Part shown: positions 43,702 through 51,500 of the stretch, one piece after another
Layout of the letters: every line of letters starts with the position of its first letter
Numbering within the stretch: position 1 is the stretch's first letter
NCBI RefSeq assembly: GCF_003001935.1
Contig: NZ_PVNG01000039.1
Location: forward strand, 1-63,068
Direction of reading: 5' to 3'
Source: Nonomuraea fuscirosea
Lineage (GTDB): Bacteria > Actinomycetota > Actinomycetes > Streptosporangiales > Streptosporangiaceae
DNA: 63,068 nucleotides
Made by a program: the position numbers and the translations under genes
Notes under the pieces: model-generated
The model's input: only the letters and a program-made list of their open reading frames with translations
Databases searched by the model: none
What the model was told of the DNA's origin: nothing

Positions 43702-44199
43702 TTATCCCGCGACAAGCTGATCAGTCGGCGTCGTGGCAGAGCCTGGCGTGGCTCGATCTCCGTCCGGTGCCGCAGCTCCCCGATCACGCAGCCGCCTCAG
43801 CCGCGATCTGATCGCCCCTTCGCTACGCTCGAGCGTAGCGGCGATGGCCTTGACCGAGGCCCCTGGATGGGACGCGAGTTGCCGTAGTTCGTCGTCCTGC
43901 TCATCGGTCCAGCCGCGATACGCGGCAGCGTGCGTCAGTCTCTGCTGCTCGACCGGCGAAGCAGCGCTCTTGTTCGCCTCACCGCATCGCTCCTTGAGGA
44001 GCTTGACCAGATCAACCAGCAATCCGAGGTCGGTCGCGGGCAGGCTGCCACTCAGCTCCGCTACCTGATCGCCGTCGGTGCCGCTCCCGTTGAGCTCGAT
44101 CGTCAGCTGGCCGTCCGCCGTACGGCCGGCAGCCAGAACATAGCGCTGGCCACGCTCTGTCAGTTCCAAGCGCAGAACGTCGTCCGAGGGGCTGTCCAA
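43702..44199 (-). CDS. SANT/Myb-like or HTH DNA-binding protein
   Basis: A 165-residue protein from TTG 44199 (AGGAGGA five bases upstream). The C-terminal half has RGWTDEQDDELRQLASHPGA then SVKAIAATLERSEGAIRSRL, the W-x-x-x-E-D-x-x-L / I-A-x-x-L-x-R-x-x-x-A-I-x-x-R-L pattern of Myb/SANT-like or GcrA-type HTH domains. The N-terminal half is a small beta domain followed by a helix (TDLGLLVDLVKLLKER). It converges with the PP2C gene. Possible regulator of the conflict set. Confidence 0.75.
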   Translation of the reverse strand: MDSPSDDVLRLELTERGQRYVLAAGRTADGQLTIELNGSGTDGDQVAELSGSLPATDLGLLVDLVKLLKERCGEANKSAASPVEQQRLTHAAAYRGWTDEQDDELRQLASHPGASVKAIAATLERSEGAIRSRLRRLRDRGAAAPDGDRATPGSATTPTDQLVAG

Positions 44200-44484
44200 C
44201 TGCTCCTCCTACCGCTACCACCATCACGTCCATCCACTTCGTTGCGAGGAGGACGCGCTTGACTGCTCAGTTGTTCAATTTTCGCACACAACGTCGAATG
44301 ATGTGGGGGTCGGGCGGCTACGGCCTGGTGGTGATCTCTCGGGCTGGCTCACGCAGAATTGGGCGTCCGCTCGCGTCGTCCAGCAGGCGGATGGCGGTCA
44401 TGAGTGGGCGTTCGACCCGTGCCGAGACCGCCCCTGAAGCGGTCGAGCAACTGGAGCCGGCGATCGACACCTGCCATCACTACC

Positions 44485-44772
44485 TTGACCTTGGATGAGC
44501 AGGACGTGGCCGACCTCGTACCGCACCTGATCATGGTCGGGCACACCTCTGCCGCCGCGGAGTCCTACCTCGCCGCGGTTCCCGCGTGGCAGAGGGTCGA
44601 CACCGAGGTCCTCATCAGTTACGTGATCGCGTACGCCGGTTACTGGACCCGGGCGAGCCGCCAACCGGCTCCCGAAGGCGTGCCACACTTGCGCTCCTAC
44701 CAACGTCACGCCGCCACGGCTGCTTTGGCCTGGGTCCGCCATCACACTGACGCGATCTCATTCCTCAACTAG
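44485..44772 (+). CDS. Possible small protein
   Basis: From TTG 44485: MTLDEQDVADLVPHLIMVGH, then ESYLAAVPAWQRVDTEVLIS, ALAWVRHHTDAISFLN, 95 residues of good protein-like composition. No clear ribosome-binding site, so start and reality are uncertain; ATG 44404 would be an alternative start with an arginine-rich N-terminus. It may be a remnant of a longer gene. No family recognised. Confidence 0.35.
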   Translation: MTLDEQDVADLVPHLIMVGHTSAAAESYLAAVPAWQRVDTEVLISYVIAYAGYWTRASRQPAPEGVPHLRSYQRHAATAALAWVRHHTDAISFLN

Positions 44773-44826
44773 CGCGAGCTGGACGACGAGGTTCGATTGA
44801 CAGCAGAGGGCAGACGTCGAACGCTA

Positions 44827-45137
44827 AGGCGCTTCATCGGTGGCTCCCCTCCGTCTACGGCCTGCGGTTGAGCAGCCACCCCGTGTTCCGGTTCAGTCAC
44901 CCTCGCAGGCGTCCGGTCGTCGCGCAACCAAGCGGCTGATCTCGCGCGGGAAGATCTTTTCCGCGCGGAACCCACCGGCTCCGCCGGCGCCTTCCTCAAC
45001 CGCGCGGAAAACATCTTCCTCCCGCGAGGCCGCTCGGCTGCACTCCTCCCTCCCGCCTGCGCGGACTCCCGCACCGGAACACGCAGCGGCCGCCCACCCG
45101 GAGCCGCGTACGGAAGGGAGCCACCGATGAAGCGCCT
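44827..45137. repeat. Giant nested inverted repeat 3, covering the next gene's start codon
   Basis: Outer arms 44827-44848 and 45116-45137 are perfect (22/22) and continue inward with few mismatches (CTCCGTCTACGGC against GCGTACGGAAG). Inner arms are 44941-44968 and 45000-45028, with core AAGATCTTTTCC / GGAAAACATCTT and the same C:C mismatch as repeats 1 and 2. The right outer arm contains GGGAG, ATG 45127 and the first codons of the zinc-ribbon gene, so a folded transcript would hide that gene's translation start. Confidence 0.85.
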
Positions 45138-45318
45138 CACGCTCGGTATTCGCCTCTACGCCACCGACCTCACCGCCTGCATCCGCTGCGGCGGCGCGAT
45201 CCGACTGCGGGACAGCTGGCCGCTGAACGGCGGTGGCCGAATCTGCCCGAAATGTGTAAGCGAAGCCGTCGAAGCGCACCGCCTGGCGGAAGCCGCCGAC
45301 CGCGTGACCCAGTCCTAA
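45127..45318 (+). CDS. Small zinc-ribbon-like protein
   Basis: A 63-residue protein: MKRLTLGIRLYATDLTACIR, CGG, then GGGRICPKCVSEAVEAHR. The two CxxC pairs (CIRC and CPKC), about 20 residues apart, form a probable zinc ribbon. The start codon and ribosome-binding site are inside the right arm of giant inverted repeat 3. Followed by a hairpin terminator and an SSB gene. Confidence 0.7.
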   Translation: MKRLTLGIRLYATDLTACIRCGGAIRLRDSWPLNGGGRICPKCVSEAVEAHRLAEAADRVTQS

Positions 45319-45322
45319 CCGA

Positions 45323-45360
45323 GCGCGTAAGGGAGGGACGACACTCCCACCCTTACGCGC
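45323..45360. terminator. Terminator-like hairpin after the zinc-ribbon gene
   Basis: GCGCGTAAGGG at 45323-45333 pairs perfectly with CCCTTACGCGC at 45350-45360, five bases after the stop codon. Confidence 0.6.
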
Positions 45361-45400
45361 CCCCTCCGATCCGTTCACGCTTCGCACAGGGAGAACTGCC

Positions 45401-45904
45401 ATGGCCAACGACGTCACCATCACCCTCACCGGCAACCTCACCGACGATCCCGAACTGCGCTTCACACCTACGGGGGATGCCGTCGCCCGTTTCCGCGTCG
45501 CCTCCTCGCCGCGCTTTCTCGACCGCCAGAGCGGCGAGTGGAAGGACGGACGCCCGCTCTACATGACCTGCAACGTGTGGCGGCAGCAGGCCGAACATGT
45601 TGCCGAGTCACTCCAGCGGGGCATGCGCGTCATCGTGGAGGGCCGTCTCAAGCAGCGCACCTACGAGACGACCGAGGGCGGCAAACGTACGGTCTACGAG
45701 GTAGAGGTCATCGAGGTCGGCCCGTCCCTTCGTAGCGCCACCGCGAGGGTCACCCCGGTCAAGAACGGGCGCTCATCCGGCCCCGCGCCCACCGAAGATC
45801 CTTGGGCCAATGCTTTCGCGGATCGTCCGGAAGCAGAGCCTGCCATGGCCGCCGCCCACGCGACCGCCACCGGCGACGATGAGTCTTCCGAGCCGGACTT
45901 CTGA
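45401..45904 (+). CDS. ssb: Single-stranded DNA-binding protein
   Basis: A 167-residue SSB. MANDVTITLTGNLTDDPELR, FTPTGDAVARFRVASSPRFL, TCNVWRQQAEHVAESLQRGM and RVIVEGRLKQRTYETTEGGK are the standard OB-fold blocks. The tail ends DDESSEPDF, a variant of the acidic DDxPF tip that recruits replication partners. The start ATG 45401 follows AGGGAG. It is probably the element's own SSB, additional to chromosomal copies. Confidence 0.93.
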   Translation: MANDVTITLTGNLTDDPELRFTPTGDAVARFRVASSPRFLDRQSGEWKDGRPLYMTCNVWRQQAEHVAESLQRGMRVIVEGRLKQRTYETTEGGKRTVYEVEVIEVGPSLRSATARVTPVKNGRSSGPAPTEDPWANAFADRPEAEPAMAAAHATATGDDESSEPDF

Positions 45905-45910
45905 CCAGTT

Positions 45911-45947
45911 CCGAGCGGGCGGGACTGCCACAGTGCCGCCCGCTCGG
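45911..45947. terminator. Terminator-like hairpin after ssb
   Basis: CCGAGCGGGCGG (45911-45922) pairs perfectly with CCGCCCGCTCGG (45936-45947), six bases after the stop codon. Confidence 0.65.
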
Positions 45948-45996
45948 GATCGTCAGCGCTTGTACGACCTTCTACTGACAAGGGGAAGAAACCTCG

Positions 45997-46290
45997 ATGG
46001 ATCCTGACGCCATAGCCCGTCGCGCGCGCCGGCACGGCTGGACCGTGGAGTTCAACGCCGATCCCGGAGTCATCCTGCGCCGCCGTCTCTGGCAGCTGGA
46101 GATCACTTTCGTCGGCGACGCTCCATCGATCGCGCTCGTCTCCGGGCCGGAAGGCCGTGACGTCGGCCGGCCCGTCAACCTTCGCTCGATCAACACTCTG
46201 ATCCGCTCCAGGCCGGACGAGATCGCCCAACGCGTCGCAGAGGCGATTCTGGGCGAACCTTCCGCCCGTACGGAAGATGCGGGTTCGTAA
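45997..46290 (+). CDS. Hypothetical small protein
   Basis: A 97-residue protein starting at ATG 45997 (AAGGGGAAG upstream): MDPDAIARRARRHGWTVEFN then LWQLEITFVGDAPSIALVSG. Compact alpha-beta composition, no membrane segment. It follows ssb in the same direction within the element. No family recognised. Confidence 0.65.
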   Translation: MDPDAIARRARRHGWTVEFNADPGVILRRRLWQLEITFVGDAPSIALVSGPEGRDVGRPVNLRSINTLIRSRPDEIAQRVAEAILGEPSARTEDAGS

Positions 46291-46321
46291 CGGGGGAGGG
46301 GCTGGCCTCTGGCACGGGGCG

Positions 46322-46418
46322 GCTGGGGGCTACGCCGCCCCCAGACCCCCGCGCCGCGGGTGGGCAGGCCGCCTACCGGGCGCGCAACAACTCGTCGGAC
46401 CAGGCGGCCTGCCCACCC
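46322..46418. repeat. Two adjacent strong inverted repeats
   Basis: GGGGGC and GCCCCC close a short hairpin at about 46325-46342. Next, 46358-46374 pairs perfectly (17/17) with 46402-46418 across 27 bases. The first looks like a terminator for the 45997 gene. The second is too long for a simple terminator and could be a single-strand initiation or protein-binding site. Confidence 0.55.
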
Positions 46419-46554
46419 GCCCGGTCGGCGAGCCTGGTCGCGCAGCATCCCGGGGCCCGGGCGTAACAGCCGCGCGGCCCTTTCGGCTTGGCCGGCAACG
46501 ACAGGACGGGGGACTGGAGTGCGGCGAACGTTACACTGGAGCGGACTCCTTCGG

Positions 46555-46623
46555 GAGTTGTCAATGTGCAGGGACCGGCAAGGTTTTCGATTCAGAACCC
46601 TTCGGGGTTCCGCCTTGCCGGTC
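46555..46623. repeat. GAGTTGTCAATGTGC element, copy A
   Basis: GAGTTGTCAATGTGC at 46555-46569, followed by a hairpin in which ACCGGCAAGG pairs with CCTTGCCGGT and an inner AACCC...GGGTT stem. On the minus strand it reads hairpin then GCACATTGACAACTC. Copies B and C lie at 47034 and 47544. Here it lies just past the end of the 46650-47012 gene. Confidence 0.6.
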
Positions 46624-46649
46624 CTGTCACATCCGCTGGCGAACTCGGT

Positions 46650-47012
46650 TCACCAGTCGAAGCCGAGTTGCCGTTCTGCCTTCACCGACAGATCGCTGAA
46701 TCTGGCGAGTGCGGCCCTGAGACCATAGATGCGGTGCGGGTCCGGGGCCACAGAGACGGCCAGTACACAGAGGTCCCGAGCTATCAGCCACTGGAAGATG
46801 AGGTCACGGAAGATTGCCGTGGTGACCGGATCCAGGGGAAGGTCGAGCATCGCGATACGTGCGCGCTCCATGGCTTTAGCCCCGAGGAGACCACCTGACT
46901 CCTCCGTGTGAATAGGCGGGAGTTCGATGGGGATGGGCAGGAGACTGAGGAGTTTGTTGGTGAGGGCGTAGGCCCCCAAGAGCATTTCGGCCAACTCTTC
47001 CAACTCGTCCAT
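46650..47012 (-). CDS. Small helical protein, paralogue of 47138-47524
   Basis: A 120-residue protein (ATG 47012). LLSLLPIPIELPPIHTEES and ARIAMLDLPLDPVTTAIFRD align with LLTLLPVPIELPRINDETD and VRTLILDLPLDDKVRSLLHM of the neighbouring minus-strand gene, so the two arose by duplication. Rich in Leu and acidic residues, no signal peptide. Each gene is preceded by a copy of the GAGTTGTCA motif (copy B here). Function unknown. Confidence 0.7.
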   Translation of the reverse strand: MDELEELAEMLLGAYALTNKLLSLLPIPIELPPIHTEESGGLLGAKAMERARIAMLDLPLDPVTTAIFRDLIFQWLIARDLCVLAVSVAPDPHRIYGLRAALARFSDLSVKAERQLGFDW

Positions 47013-47033
47013 GGGGTATGGCCTGCCTTTCTT

Positions 47034-47082
47034 GAGTTGTCACTGTGCGACACCGTTCGGGATTTCGACTCCCTTGCCGATG
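47034..47082. repeat. GAGTTGTCA(A/C)TGTGC element, copy B
   Basis: GAGTTGTCACTGTGC at 47034-47048, then CGGGATTTCGACTCCCTTGC, a small GGGA/TCCC hairpin with a TTTCGAC loop. It lies 20 bp upstream of the 47012 start on the minus strand, where it reads GCACAGTGACAACTC. TTGACA-like sequence occurs in copies A and C (TGACA here). Confidence 0.6.
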
Positions 47083-47137
47083 CCTGATGATCCCCTGGCC
47101 TCACCCGGGAAGAACTGGGTGAGGCCAGGGGAAACGG

Positions 47138-47524
47138 TCAGAGATCCAGGTTAAGGCCGAGTTCTGGGGCGAGCATTTCGGTCAATGTGCCGAGGCGTTG
47201 GATCATGAGCCAAATGGCGTCGATCCGATACTCTTCCTGCTCGTCTTCCATCGTGCACAAGGCACACAGATCGAGGACCGCTGGCCACTCGGTGAGTGTC
47301 ATATGCAGGAGGGACCGGACTTTGTCGTCCAGGGGAAGATCGAGGATGAGCGTCCTCACCCTGACGAGGGCATGGACGACATCGAATGGGTCCGTCTCGT
47401 CGTTGATCCGGGGGAGCTCGATCGGAACGGGGAGGAGTGTGAGTAGCTTCGTGAGGCGGAAGTAGATGCCGATCAGCATTTCCAGCAGTACATCCACGCG
47501 TGCGAGGTACTCTTCGCGGTCCAC
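47138..47524 (-). CDS. Small helical protein, paralogue of 46650-47012
   Basis: A 128-residue protein from GTG 47524: MDREEYLARVDVLLEMLIGI, LLTLLPVPIELPRINDETDP, LILDLPLDDKVRSLLHM, then LGTLTEMLAPELGLNLDL. It shares the LPxPIELP and LDLPLD blocks with the downstream paralogue. Upstream is copy C of the GAGTTGTCA element and an AT-rich promoter-like gap shared with the HTH gene at 47647. Function unknown. Confidence 0.7.
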   Translation of the reverse strand: MDREEYLARVDVLLEMLIGIYFRLTKLLTLLPVPIELPRINDETDPFDVVHALVRVRTLILDLPLDDKVRSLLHMTLTEWPAVLDLCALCTMEDEQEEYRIDAIWLMIQRLGTLTEMLAPELGLNLDL

Positions 47525-47543
47525 CGTGATGGTGTCCTCTCTT

Positions 47544-47589
47544 GAGTTGTCAATGTGCGCGGTTCGGGGTTTCGACCCCCTTGCCGATG
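47544..47589. repeat. GAGTTGTCAATGTGC element, copy C
   Basis: GAGTTGTCAATGTGC at 47544-47558, then CGGGGTTTCGACCCCCTTGC: GGGGT and ACCCC close a TTCG tetraloop hairpin. It begins 20 bp upstream of the 47524 start on the minus strand. Confidence 0.6.
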
Positions 47590-47646
47590 TCTCTATTATG
47601 GCATTAATCGTTGATGATTTTCAATAGTTAATGGCATACTGGAGGC
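47590..47646. promoter_or_regulatory. AT-rich divergent promoter/operator
   Basis: An unusually AT-rich stretch for this genome. ATGGCATTAAT near 47598 and TTAATGGCAT near 47627 give a direct ATGGCAT repeat and an inverted ATTAA/TTAAT pair. It separates the minus-strand paralogue from the plus-strand HTH gene, so promoter or operator function is likely. Confidence 0.5.
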
Positions 47647-48030
47647 ATGGAAAGCATGACCGATCCGGTCCGGGACGCGGCCGCCTGTGTCGCCCAGGCG
47701 CTGGGAATCACCATGGCCGAACTGACCGAGATCGCCAGCACGCTCAGCGCGAGCGACCAACCCGCCAGGAGCGACGGCGAAAACCTATTGCTCGCTCTGG
47801 GCGAGATCGTCCGAAGTGAACCGAGTCGGTACGACTTGGTGGACGCAGCGGAAGCCGCCAAGATCCTCGGTGTCTCACGCTCGCGCCTTCACCTGCTCGC
47901 CGAGACGAAACCCGACTTTCCCCAGCAGCGTTACCCGCATCTCGCCGGGAAGTTGTGGCGGCGACAGGACATCGACGTCTTCAACGGGACATGGGACCGC
48001 CGCGTAGGTCGTCCGCCGAAGACTACGTAA
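47647..48030 (+). CDS. Excisionase-like HTH_17 DNA-binding protein
   Basis: A 127-residue protein. After an N-terminal helical part (AACVAQALGITMAELTEIAS), YDLVDAAEAAKILGVSRSRL HL then KLWRRQDIDVFNGTW forms a winged HTH of the MerR/excisionase (HTH_17) type. GGAGG lies just before ATG 47647. Probably a regulator or recombination directionality factor of the element; no integrase is in the window to pair it with. Confidence 0.75.
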   Translation: MESMTDPVRDAAACVAQALGITMAELTEIASTLSASDQPARSDGENLLLALGEIVRSEPSRYDLVDAAEAAKILGVSRSRLHLLAETKPDFPQQRYPHLAGKLWRRQDIDVFNGTWDRRVGRPPKTT

Positions 48031-48066
48031 CCACGGATCTCATCGCTGATGATCACGCATGCATCG

Positions 48067-48285
48067 TCACCGCCGAGGGTCGTGCACGAGGGTGAACCCG
48101 TCGGCATCGGTCGCCGTCAGCCGTTCGACCGTGAAGCGCCGACCGGGCAGCTCGTTGGCAGGCAGACCGGCCTGCGCTGCGATGCGGTGGGACGGAACTC
48201 GAAGGGGAGCGGTGGCGTCATGATGCGGCGTAATCAACTCCGCCTCCTCGCCGATCGTCAGCAGAACCGTCACTACTGCGCTCAT
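48067..48285 (-). CDS. Hypothetical small protein
   Basis: A 72-residue protein starting at ATG 48285: MSAVVTVLLTIGEEAELITP, then LRVPSHRIAAQAGLPANELP, FTVERLTATDADGFTLVHDP. Composition and a regular beta-strand rhythm suggest a small real protein; it resembles other small plasmid-encoded proteins in style. It is divergent from the relaxase gene. Confidence 0.5.
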   Translation of the reverse strand: MSAVVTVLLTIGEEAELITPHHDATAPLRVPSHRIAAQAGLPANELPGRRFTVERLTATDADGFTLVHDPRR

Positions 48286-48399
48286 CGCCCGCCGTCCTTC
48301 CCGACCTTGCCGCGCACGTACAGGGCCCCAGCAGTGCGGACCTACGTCCCCGCATGAGGTGATGGTCCTACCGTATCCGCGCGAGGAGCACCCGCCCTC

Positions 48400-48445
48400 T
48401 GCCTAGGTGTAAAGACGCCTTTGAAGCGGTCTGCACACCTAGGCA
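48400..48445. promoter_or_regulatory. Inverted repeat upstream of the relaxase, candidate oriT or operator
   Basis: TGCCTAGGTGT (48400-48410) pairs perfectly with ACACCTAGGCA (48435-48445), with an inner partial stem AGACGC/GCGGTCT, followed by TCTTTTGT. It lies about 100 bp before the relaxase start in the 260-bp gap after the divergent small gene. MobF relaxases commonly nick near an inverted repeat next to their own gene, so an oriT is possible; a terminator or operator fits too. Confidence 0.45.
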
Positions 48446-48548
48446 TCTTTTGTCGCTCTTGTTATATTGATCACCTTCGTGATCTTGGCTGTGGTGCCTT
48501 GATCCGGCTTCCTGGTCCGGGTTCACAGCCCGGAGGTGACGCACTCCC

Positions 48549-51500
48549 ATGCTGAGCATCGGCCTCGGCTACGACCCGGGGTATCTGACGCGGCAGGTCG
48601 GCAAGGGAGCAGAGAACTACTACCTGTCATCGATCGGTGACGAGGAGCGTGGCGAACCGCCAGGGGTATGGAGCGGCGAGGCCTGCGCCGAGCTAGGGTT
48701 CACGCTCGGCGAGGTGGTCGAACCGACAGCCTTCGAACGGCTGTATCGCAGCTTCGCCGACCCGCGTGACCCCGGCTTCGACGACCCGTCGATCCCTGAA
48801 GCGGACAAGCCGGTGCTCGGCAGCAGACCAGCGCAGTTTGCCGAGGACACAGGTCGCAAGCCCGTCTACTTCCTGGACCTGACCTTCAGCCCGCCCAAGA
48901 GCGTGACGCTGCTCCACGCCGGTCTGCTGGCGAAAGCGGCTGAGCAAGAGCGCGATGGCCACCCCGATCAAGCTCTGGACCTCCGGGCTCAGGCTGCCGC
49001 TGTGTGGGACGCGGTCATGACGGGCAACGCGGCGATGCTGGAGTACTACCAGGACGTGTGTGGGGTGAGCCGAGCCGGCAAACACGGTCCGAAGGCGGCG
49101 GGCAGGTCCACCGGCCGCTGGGTCGACGCGCCGCGCTGGGTGGTCGCCTCGTTCCGGCAGCACACCTCCCGCAACGGCGACCCCCAACTGCACGTGCACA
49201 ACCCCGTCCTCAACCGGGTCCCGTGCGATGCCGACGGTAAGTGGCGGGCGCTGGACAGTCGAGCGATTCACGCCGTCCGTCCTGCTGCGGCTGCGCTGGC
49301 TGAGCGGGTCATGTGGGAGACGCTGACCCGTTCGTTGCCCATCCACACGCGGGTTCGACCTGACGGCCATGGGCTGGAGGTCGAGGGCATCGACGACGAC
49401 TTGATCGGCATGTTCTCCTCACGCCGCGTCGAGGTCTCCGGACTTCTGGAGCAGTTGCGCGCGCAGTACGTCGCCCGGCACAAGCGCGAGCCCTCGGCTC
49501 GCGCCCTGTTCTCGATGGCGCAGTACGCCACCCGCGCCACCAAGGCCCGAAAGAGCAAGGCTCCCGCACCCACCCACGCCGCGGAGCTGGACCAGTGGAT
49601 GGAGCAGTCCAGACGGGTTGAATCCGGTACGCTGGCCGAAGTTCCCGACCGGGCCTTGAGCCAGCGGACGCAACCGGAGACGAGCTCCGAACGGGAGCAA
49701 GCGGCGGCTCTCAGCCAGCAGATCCTGGAGCGTTCGGGCCATGCGACTCCTACGCCTCGACCCGATGTCGCCGTGGAAGGCGCCGAAGAGTCCCAAGCCG
49801 AGCAGCAGATACACCGAATCGTGCAGGCCGCGGTCGCCGACGCTCAACGAGCCAAGGCCGTGTTCTCCCGGTATGAGGTGACCCGCGCCGTCAACCGCCA
49901 CCTGCCCGGCTGGCTTGGTGGTTTACCCGCGAACGCCGTCAGACAGGTATTGGAGGACCTGACCGAACAGGCGATCGGCGCGGGCAACTCGTACGGGGTG
50001 CGGTTGCTGAACGTGCCCGAAGTGGTCGAGGTGCCCGCCGAGCTGCGGAGGGCGAACGGCAGCAGTGCCTATGTCGCGCCCTGCGCCGAGCGGTTCACCA
50101 CCGACGATCACCTCGCCATCGAAAACCGGCTGCTCATGGCCGCCCAGGCTCGTACCGCTCCGGCGATCTCACGTCAACGGGTGCAGGAATGGCTGGCCCC
50201 GCGCCGCGCAAGCGACGGCGGTCCTGGACTGCGTGAGGATCAGGCCGAAGCCATTATTGGCATCGCCACCTCGGGCCGGGCCGTGGACGTGTTCGAGGGC
50301 CCGGCCGGGTCCGGCAAGTCCTACGCGCTGGGCCGGTTGACCGGGCTGTGGCAGGCCGGCCAAGGGGTGGGCTCGATCGGGCTCACCCTGTCCACGAACG
50401 CCTCCTACGTGCTGGCCGATGAGGGGTTCGAGCGGACGTTCAACATTCGCCGTTTCCTCGCCCTGGCGCGGACGGGCAAGCTCAGGATCGAGCCGGGCAC
50501 GCTGATTGTGGTCGACGAGGCGTCCATGGTGCCCACCGCCGACCTGGCCGCCATCCAGGAGGTAGCGGAACGGGCGTTCGGCAAGGTGGTGTGGGCGGGC
50601 GACACCGCGCAACTTTCAGCGCCGGAAGCGGGCGGACTCATGCGCGTGCTGGCCGCCGACGCCGGTTCGTACGCGCTGAACGTGGTCGAGCGCATGGAAG
50701 CGGTCTGGGAGCGCGAGGCGTCCTTGCGGTTGCGCGCCGGCCAGGTCTGGGTGGTGGACGAGTACGACGAGCGTGGCCGCATCGTGGAAGGCGACCGCGA
50801 GCAGGTGACCACCCGTCTGGTGTCCGACTACCTGGACGACCGCGCCGCCGGACGGCGGGCGGTGATGCTGACCATGTCCAACGCCGACGCCCGCGAGCTG
50901 GCGGCCCGAGTGCGCGCCGAGCTGGTGCGACGCGGTGAAGTCAGCTCCGACGGGGTACGGCTTCGCGACGGCACCACCGCGGGCGTCGGCGACCTGGTGA
51001 TGGCCCGCGCCAACACCAGGCGCGTCAACGTGGCCGGCACCTGGCGTACCTTGTCCAACCGCGACGTCCTGCGCGTCGACCAAGTCCTCGACGACGGGGC
51101 CCTGATCGCCCACCTGACCAGCCGGACTCACCCCGGCGGCGAACCCGCCCGCCGCGTCTACATCCCCGCCCACTACGCCGCCAAGCACCTCGAACTCGGC
51201 TACGCCACCACCACCCACGCAGCCCAAGGCCGCACCGTCGACGTCGCCCGCGCCCTCATCGACGGCCGGGTCACCCACCAGATGTTGTACGTCATGCTGA
51301 CCCGCGGCCGCTCCGCCAATGTCGGCTACGTCGACGTCACGGCCCTGACCGCAGCCGACCTGCGCGAAGGCGGCCAACAGGCGCTCCAACTGGCCGACCC
51401 CGACCCCGCGCCCGGCGCACCCACCCTCAACGCCCGCACCGTCCTCGCTCACGTCCTCGATCGCGACGACGCCGCACCGGCCGCCATCGAGGCCCTGCGC

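Noticed and set aside
47040..47090. The TTCGACTCCC- and TTTCGACCCCC-type hairpins as tRNA T-arms or attachment sites
   Set aside because: No acceptor or anticodon arm matches could be found; three copies near small genes fit a regulatory repeat better.
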